A stretch of 44,845 nucleotides of DNA from Burkholderiales bacterium (GTDB lineage: Bacteria > Pseudomonadota > Gammaproteobacteria > Burkholderiales > Ga0077523). Made by a program: the position numbers and the translations under genes. Each line of letters begins with the position of its first letter. Position 1 is the stretch's first letter. The notes below the pieces were generated by a model. It saw only the letters and a program-made list of their open reading frames with translations. It was not told the DNA's origin and did no database searches. Of this stretch, positions 41,005 through 44,845 are shown one piece after another. The stretch is from the NCBI GenBank assembly GCA_019747905.1, contig JAIEQG010000077.1:1-44845 (forward strand), written 5' to 3'.

Positions 41005-43143
41005 CTAGAACTCCACCGCCACGCTCACGCGCAGGTTGCGTCCGGGCGCACGCACGCCCTGGGCGCCGCCGTAGCCGTTGAGGAAGTAGCTTTCGTTCAG
41101 CGCATTGTCGAGCGCGACGCGCACCTCGGTGTCGGTGCGCGGGCGCCAACCGAAGAACAGATCGAGCAGTTCGTACGCCGGCTGCGTGCCGAGCCTTGGA
41201 GCGTTCGCGGTCGTGGGCGGGGCCGGAGGCACCGTGACCGCCCGATCGCCCACGTGCCGGTAGCGAAAGCCGATGTCCACCTTGTTGCCGAACAGGCGCG
41301 CACCCAGCGTGAGCGACAGCGTGTCGCCAGGAACGGTGAAGAGCGGGTACGTGGGTGCGTCGATGTAGACGTTCTGCATCTCCCCGTTGATCTTCGTGTA
41401 CGCCGCATTGCCGAACAGGGCATGCCACGCGAATCCGCCTTCCATCTCGAAACCGTGGCGGTACTCCGTGCCGGGCTGACCGATTTCGCCGGGACCTGTT
41501 TCACGGATCGATGCGAGCACCTGGCGCCGATCGGTCTGGAAGTAGGCGATGCGCCCATCCAGTTTGAGGCCGGGCATGGGCGTGATCGGCGCATAGGCGA
41601 GGCTTGCCTCCCGCGTCTGCGAGAGCTCGGGCTGGTACAGGGAGCCGCATACGCCTGTGACCGGCGCGAGATTCGGCATCGTGAAGCTGTTGCACCGGCT
41701 GAAGGCGCCCTGGGTGAATGCTTCGTCGAGCAGCGGCGGGCGGAATGCCTCCACGTAGCGATAGCCCAGCACCCAAGGTGATTGCGCGGGCCGGAAGGTA
41801 CCGGCGAGACTGTGGGTGGTCTGCGCCAGCCTGACCGTGGATGCTTCGCCGTTCGCTTCCAGGTACGCCTGCGTCGGGCCCACCACCGAGGTGGCATAGC
41901 GGTCGTAGCGGATCCCCGGAGAGAGCGAGAACGGGCCCCAGCTCGCGGTGTAGACGAGCACGAGACCGAGCGACTCGCGCTTGCCCGACGGTTGTGCCGG
42001 GTTGTAGCCACCGGGATAGAGCGCGTTGTTGACCGCCGGATTGCTGGCGATCCGCAGCGCTTCGCGTTCGTTGGTCACGCCCTGCAGGGACAACGTGATT
42101 TCGTTGGCGATGCGCCCGGTCCGAAAGCGCGACGTGTTGCGCAGGTCGAGAGTCCAGACGTCGAAGGCGTAGTAGTCGTTGACGTCGCCGGTGATCGCAT
42201 TGGCGAAGATGCTCTGCCCCGGCTTGCTGAGATCGTTGACGTCGGTCAGCGAACGCCCCAGAACCCCGGTGAGATCGATCCACGGATTGTTCGGTGCCTC
42301 GTAGCGTGTGTTCAGCGTGTAAGTCGAATCGTCGACCGATCGCACCACTGTCCCGAACAGGCCCGGCTGGCCGCCGGTGGCGTCGAAGGCCTCCAGTCCG
42401 CGATTGCTGTTGTCGGCCGCCGAGAGGGACATGGACAGACCGGCCGTGGGGAACACGGTGCCCTTGAACAGCAAGGCGCGCTGATCGATGGCCGAGTCGG
42501 CGAGCTTGGTGCCGTCCGACAGCGTGTAGTCGGACGCATTGCGCCGCGTGGCGGACACCAGCAGGTCGACTGTTTCGGTGGGGCGTGCGTAGGCGGCGCC
42601 GTGGCGGAGGATCTCGTCGTTGACGCTGCCGGTGCCGAACTTGAGGCGCGCACCGACTTTCTGCCCCGGTTTCAGCAGATCGGCGGCATCGCGGGTCACG
42701 GCGTTCACCGTGCCACCGAGCGCTCCAGCGCCGGAGATGAGATCGGGGCCGCGCGTCACCGACACCGTCTTCAGCATTTCCGGCTCGATGAAAGTGCCGC
42801 CGAACCGGTACTTCTCGAAGCTCTTCTGCGCGCCGTCGAGCTTGACCAGCACGTCCTCGGAGTCGTTGTAACCGCGGATGTTGAAGACGGTGCCGCTCGC
42901 GCGCGGCCCGCCTTCGACCGCCACGCCGGGAATGCCTTCCACGGCTTCGAACACCGTGGCCGCCTGCCAGCGATCCATGCGTGCGCGATCGACGGTCGTG
43001 GTGGGTGCGGTGCGCTGGACGTCGGTGCGGCGTTCGCGTGCGGCCTTCACCTTGACCTCCTTCAGCACGGTCTGGGCAAGCGCGCCCGGATGCACCAGGG
43101 CGAGACCCGCAAGCGCGACGACGACGAAGACGAACGGGGAAAT
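41005..43143 (-). CDS. TonB-dependent haemin receptor, non-canonical start
   Basis: The outer-membrane receptor (about 712 residues) has a signal peptide ending HPGALA, a TonB-box-like TVLKEVKVKA, and the plug domain with FEAVEGIPGVAVEGG, FNIRGYNDSEDVLVKLDGAQ and GGTVNAVTRDAADL. The 22-strand barrel has the variant EAFRPPLLDE in place of FRAP, then MPNLAPV, and a C-terminal LRVSVAVEF ending in Phe. Operon context points to haemin as substrate (HmuR-like). No ATG, GTG or TTG lies in frame between the upstream gene and the signal peptide. ATT 43143, with GGGAG upstream, is the best guess; a small assembly error is the alternative. Confidence 0.88.
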   Translation of the reverse strand: MSPFVFVVVALAGLALVHPGALAQTVLKEVKVKAARERRTDVQRTAPTTTVDRARMDRWQAATVFEAVEGIPGVAVEGGPRASGTVFNIRGYNDSEDVLVKLDGAQKSFEKYRFGGTFIEPEMLKTVSVTRGPDLISGAGALGGTVNAVTRDAADLLKPGQKVGARLKFGTGSVNDEILRHGAAYARPTETVDLLVSATRRNASDYTLSDGTKLADSAIDQRALLFKGTVFPTAGLSMSLSAADNSNRGLEAFDATGGQPGLFGTVVRSVDDSTYTLNTRYEAPNNPWIDLTGVLGRSLTDVNDLSKPGQSIFANAITGDVNDYYAFDVWTLDLRNTSRFRTGRIANEITLSLQGVTNEREALRIASNPAVNNALYPGGYNPAQPSGKRESLGLVLVYTASWGPFSLSPGIRYDRYATSVVGPTQAYLEANGEASTVRLAQTTHSLAGTFRPAQSPWVLGYRYVEAFRPPLLDEAFTQGAFSRCNSFTMPNLAPVTGVCGSLYQPELSQTREASLAYAPITPMPGLKLDGRIAYFQTDRRQVLASIRETGPGEIGQPGTEYRHGFEMEGGFAWHALFGNAAYTKINGEMQNVYIDAPTYPLFTVPGDTLSLTLGARLFGNKVDIGFRYRHVGDRAVTVPPAPPTTANAPRLGTQPAYELLDLFFGWRPRTDTEVRVALDNALNESYFLNGYGGAQGVRAPGRNLRVSVAVEF

Positions 43144-43249
43144 GGGACGGCTCCCGGCAACGGCGAGGAAAAGCGGCGGCTCCGGGCGCCCCCGGAACCG
43201 CCGGACAATCCGTGACCGATCAGGTACTGGCGGGTCACGGAAGGGCGCG

Positions 43250-43957
43250 TCAGCCGCGCGCGCGCCGGGCCCGTGCGACAGCCAGCCCCGCGAGGCCGAG
43301 TGCCAGCATCGCGTACGTGGAGGGCTCGGGTACCGGTGCCGCATACACCGCAAGCTGGTCCAGGCTGACGCTCGAACTGGCTGCGTTGAACGCGAACGAG
43401 TAGGTCGGCGCCGCCGCCACGTTCCACTTCCAGTACCACTCCTTCTCGTCGCCGCCGAAGCCGCCGACGACCGTCTGGCCGAACGATTCCACGGCGGTCG
43501 CCGCGACACCGTTCAGGGTGGCGGTGGTCGAGAGCAGGCTGCCGATGGTGCTGGCGCGCAGCCACACTTCGAACGCACTGCCGACACCGCCCGGCATGGA
43601 CAGCGTGAAGGCCGTCGGCACCGAAGGGCTGTAGATGTTGCCGCCGCTCGTGAGGAACGAGGCGTTGGTGGTTTCGGTGACGGTTGCCGTGCCGCCGAGG
43701 TTGACGCTGGCGATGTCGGGAGTGTTGTCGACGATGAGTGCGGTGAGGCCGTTGTCGTCGGTGAAGAAGTTCCACTCGGCGTACTTGCTGCCGGCGGCGG
43801 GGGCCGAAATCCACGGCGTGGCGCTGGTCGCGCCGGTGCCGCTGCCGGGGCCGAGGCCCGTATCCCAGACCCCTCCGGTGGCGAGCGCGCCCGAACTGCC
43901 GAGAGCGAGGGTTGAGCTGACCGCCAGGGCGGCGGCAATGCGATTGCGTTGATTCAC
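43250..43957 (-). CDS. PEP-CTERM sorted protein in haemin operon
   Basis: The 235-residue precursor has an N-terminal signal peptide (NRIAAALAVSSTLALGSSGA). Its C-terminal tail VPEPSTYAMLALGLAGLA ends in ARARRARG, the PEP-CTERM exosortase signal of motif, helix and Arg-rich end. The mature part is Thr/Ser/Gly-rich and probably beta-sandwich, with an aromatic patch EWYWKWNV and only one clear charged cluster. The start is GTG 43957, with GGAG 8 bases upstream. It begins one base after the previous stop, so it is coupled. Exosortase processing and surface or matrix release are known for the family; a haem-related role is inferred only from the Fur-controlled operon. Confidence 0.92.
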   Translation of the reverse strand: MNQRNRIAAALAVSSTLALGSSGALATGGVWDTGLGPGSGTGATSATPWISAPAAGSKYAEWNFFTDDNGLTALIVDNTPDIASVNLGGTATVTETTNASFLTSGGNIYSPSVPTAFTLSMPGGVGSAFEVWLRASTIGSLLSTTATLNGVAATAVESFGQTVVGGFGGDEKEWYWKWNVAAAPTYSFAFNAASSSVSLDQLAVYAAPVPEPSTYAMLALGLAGLAVARARRARG

Positions 43958-43958
43958 G

Positions 43959-44291
43959 TCAGGTCTCCGATGTTTGGATTTCACCCGGCACGACCTCCGC
44001 CTCGGAGGCTCGCGCGGTGTTCGGGCCGTGGGCCCGGATCTTCGTTGCGGCTGCCGGCGACCCCACGTCGCCCGGCATCGCGTGCTCGGCACGCCGGCCC
44101 GCCCGGCCGTGCCCGTTGTCGTAGTCGAGGACGAAGCGGTACTGCTTGCCGCAGTCCAGGATCACTTCCTTCTGGCCGCGCCGCAGGATGCGCATCTCGA
44201 CGCGCAGCGCGCCGAAACCCTCGTGGGCGAACAGCTCGTCGAAGAGCGCGAGCAGGCGTGCCTTGGTCGCCGAGGTCGGGTCGGGCGTCAT
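43959..44291 (-). CDS. Small unknown protein, first gene of haemin operon
   Basis: The 110-residue protein begins MTPDPTSATKARLLALFDEL. It has a compact first half, FAHEGFGALRVEMRILRRGQ then KEVILDCGKQYRFVLDY, likely an alpha-beta fold. It ends in a disordered tail rich in Ala, Gly and Glu. It has no signal peptide. No Shine-Dalgarno sequence is evident; ATG 44354 is an alternative start. It is the first gene downstream of the Fur-box promoter and is coupled to the PEP-CTERM gene with a one-base gap. I do not recognise the family. Confidence 0.75.
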   Translation of the reverse strand: MTPDPTSATKARLLALFDELFAHEGFGALRVEMRILRRGQKEVILDCGKQYRFVLDYDNGHGRAGRRAEHAMPGDVGSPAAATKIRAHGPNTARASEAEVVPGEIQTSET

Positions 44292-44549
44292 GGCAGCACG
44301 GGGGCGCAGCGGCGGCAGGCGGTCATCGGCAGGCAAACAGTGACTCGCCGGCATCGGGGACCGGCGGCGCTTGCTTGCTGGCGACGTCCTCGAGGGACGC
44401 GGGCTTGCTGGCGGGGCGCTTGAGTGGTGCTGGGTCGCTGCAGCTGCGGACGACAAGAACCGACCGCAGCGCACAGCGGGCGCTGGTCGTCCGTGCCGCC
44501 GCATCGAAGACTTACTGCTTCAAGCGTAACGGCAACAGACGCTTACGGC

Positions 44550-44568
44550 ACTAACAATAATCATTCGC
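44550..44568. promoter_or_regulatory. Fur box of the haemin operon
   Basis: ACTAACAATAATCATTCGC matches 13 of 19 positions of the Fur consensus GATAATGATAATCATTATC, including the central ATAATCATT run. It overlaps the -10 and spacer of the operon promoter, so iron-loaded Fur would block RNA polymerase. Confidence 0.75.
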
Positions 44569-44582
44569 ATTTGACCCGTCAA
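44554..44582 (-). promoter_or_regulatory. Sigma-70 promoter of the haemin operon
   Basis: On the minus strand, TTGACG (44582-44577), a 17-base spacer and TATTGT (44559-44554) form a good promoter directed at the gene at 44291. The expected transcription start is near 44547. The Fur box lies within it. Confidence 0.7.
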
Positions 44583-44758
44583 GCGCCTTGATGCCGCGCC
44601 CGGAACGCTGGTCCATTGAGGGACCGGTGAAACGGTAGTTGCCCGCGGTGCCTTCCACCCACGTTTCGCCTGAAGGTGCTGCGCCGATGCCGAGCCGTTG
44701 GACGGCGACGCGCCAGGTGCCGCAACTTCCGCCAGGATCGATCGACGCCGCGAGTGTG

Positions 44759-44845
44759 CTATTCGCCGGGCGCGCGCTTGGCGAGCTTGCGTTGCAGCGT
44801 GCGGCGATGCATGCCGAGACTGCGGGCGGTGGCGGAGACGTTGCC
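44759..44845 (-). CDS. C-terminus of a RegA/ActR-type response regulator (partial)
   Basis: The last 28 residues of a gene running off the right edge read GNVSATARSLGMHRRTLQRK then LAKRAPGE and stop. This is a Fis-type helix-turn-helix. The MHRRTLQRKLAKR form is characteristic of the RegA/PrrA/ActR/RoxR family of redox-responsive response regulators. The receiver domain and any partner kinase would lie outside the window. It is on the same strand as the haemin operon and upstream of it. Confidence 0.85.
   Translation of the reverse strand, partial: GNVSATARSLGMHRRTLQRKLAKRAPGE

Larger units (their letters stand above)
44292..44758. other. 467-base non-coding region: operon leader and regulator tail gap
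   Basis: It holds a leader of about 255 bases from the Fur-controlled start site to the first haemin-operon gene, then the promoter (44550-44582), then 176 bases between the promoter and the end of the response-regulator gene. A short stem GGTCC...GGACC lies near 44610-44625. No gene or known riboswitch is seen. Confidence 0.6.

Noticed and set aside
44541..44548. GCCGTAA on the minus strand in the haemin leader as a sigma-28 site
   Set aside because: No TNAAG element lies 14-15 bases upstream, and the position is downstream of a better sigma-70 promoter with a Fur box.

Overview
The window is high-GC DNA with dense, mostly operonic genes. It looks like the chromosome of a flagellated, PEP-CTERM/exosortase-bearing betaproteobacterium. 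The reasons are the order flgN-flgM-flgA facing flgBCDEFGHIJKL, the Betaproteobacteria-style hmu operon with hemP, the PEP-CTERM sorting tail, and several GC-rich dispersed palindromes typical of that class. The genus cannot be named from the sequence alone.

Layout. (1) 110-3639, minus strand: a four-gene accessory operon holding a winged-helix regulator, a Vgb-like beta-propeller, a DUF899 thioredoxin-like protein and a membrane protein. (2) 3836-19796: a flagellar block with a motA/motB-type pair (plus), flgN-flgM-flgA (minus), a GGDEF diguanylate cyclase (plus) and flgB to flgL (plus). Readable sigma-54 sites precede flgB and flgH. Sigma-28-type sites sharing a GCCGTAA -10 element precede motA, flgM and flgK. 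This suggests the usual middle/late flagellar hierarchy. Odd repeats interrupt the block: a 79-bp triple tandem repeat between the motor genes, and two related CCCTAGC-heptad elements bracketing flgF. (3) 19908-26493: an RND multidrug-type efflux operon (lipoprotein, adaptor, HAE-1 pump, NodT-type outer-membrane factor). (4) 26980-35619: four consecutive di-haem c-type cytochromes of the peroxidase/MauG/RoxA-like type plus a lipoprotein. This is the part of the window least explained by known systems. (5) 35731-44291, minus strand: a ten-gene haemin-uptake operon (unknown small gene, PEP-CTERM protein, TonB-dependent receptor, tonB, hemP, small gene, hmuS, hmuT, hmuU, hmuV). It is led by one sigma-70 promoter overlapped by a Fur box. 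The right edge holds the C-terminus of a RegA/ActR-type response regulator.

How it works together. The flagellar block supplies stator, rod, hook, P- and L-rings and hook-filament junction, with FlgM as the late-gene checkpoint. The haemin operon should import haem across both membranes and degrade or store it in the cytoplasm under iron limitation. A secreted or sorted PEP-CTERM protein is co-expressed with it and may act at the surface. The cytochrome cluster is periplasmic or membrane-anchored redox machinery of unknown substrate. Two genes (the efflux adaptor and the TonB-dependent receptor) have no ordinary start codon in front of an otherwise convincing signal peptide. Either non-AUG initiation is used or the assembly has small errors there.
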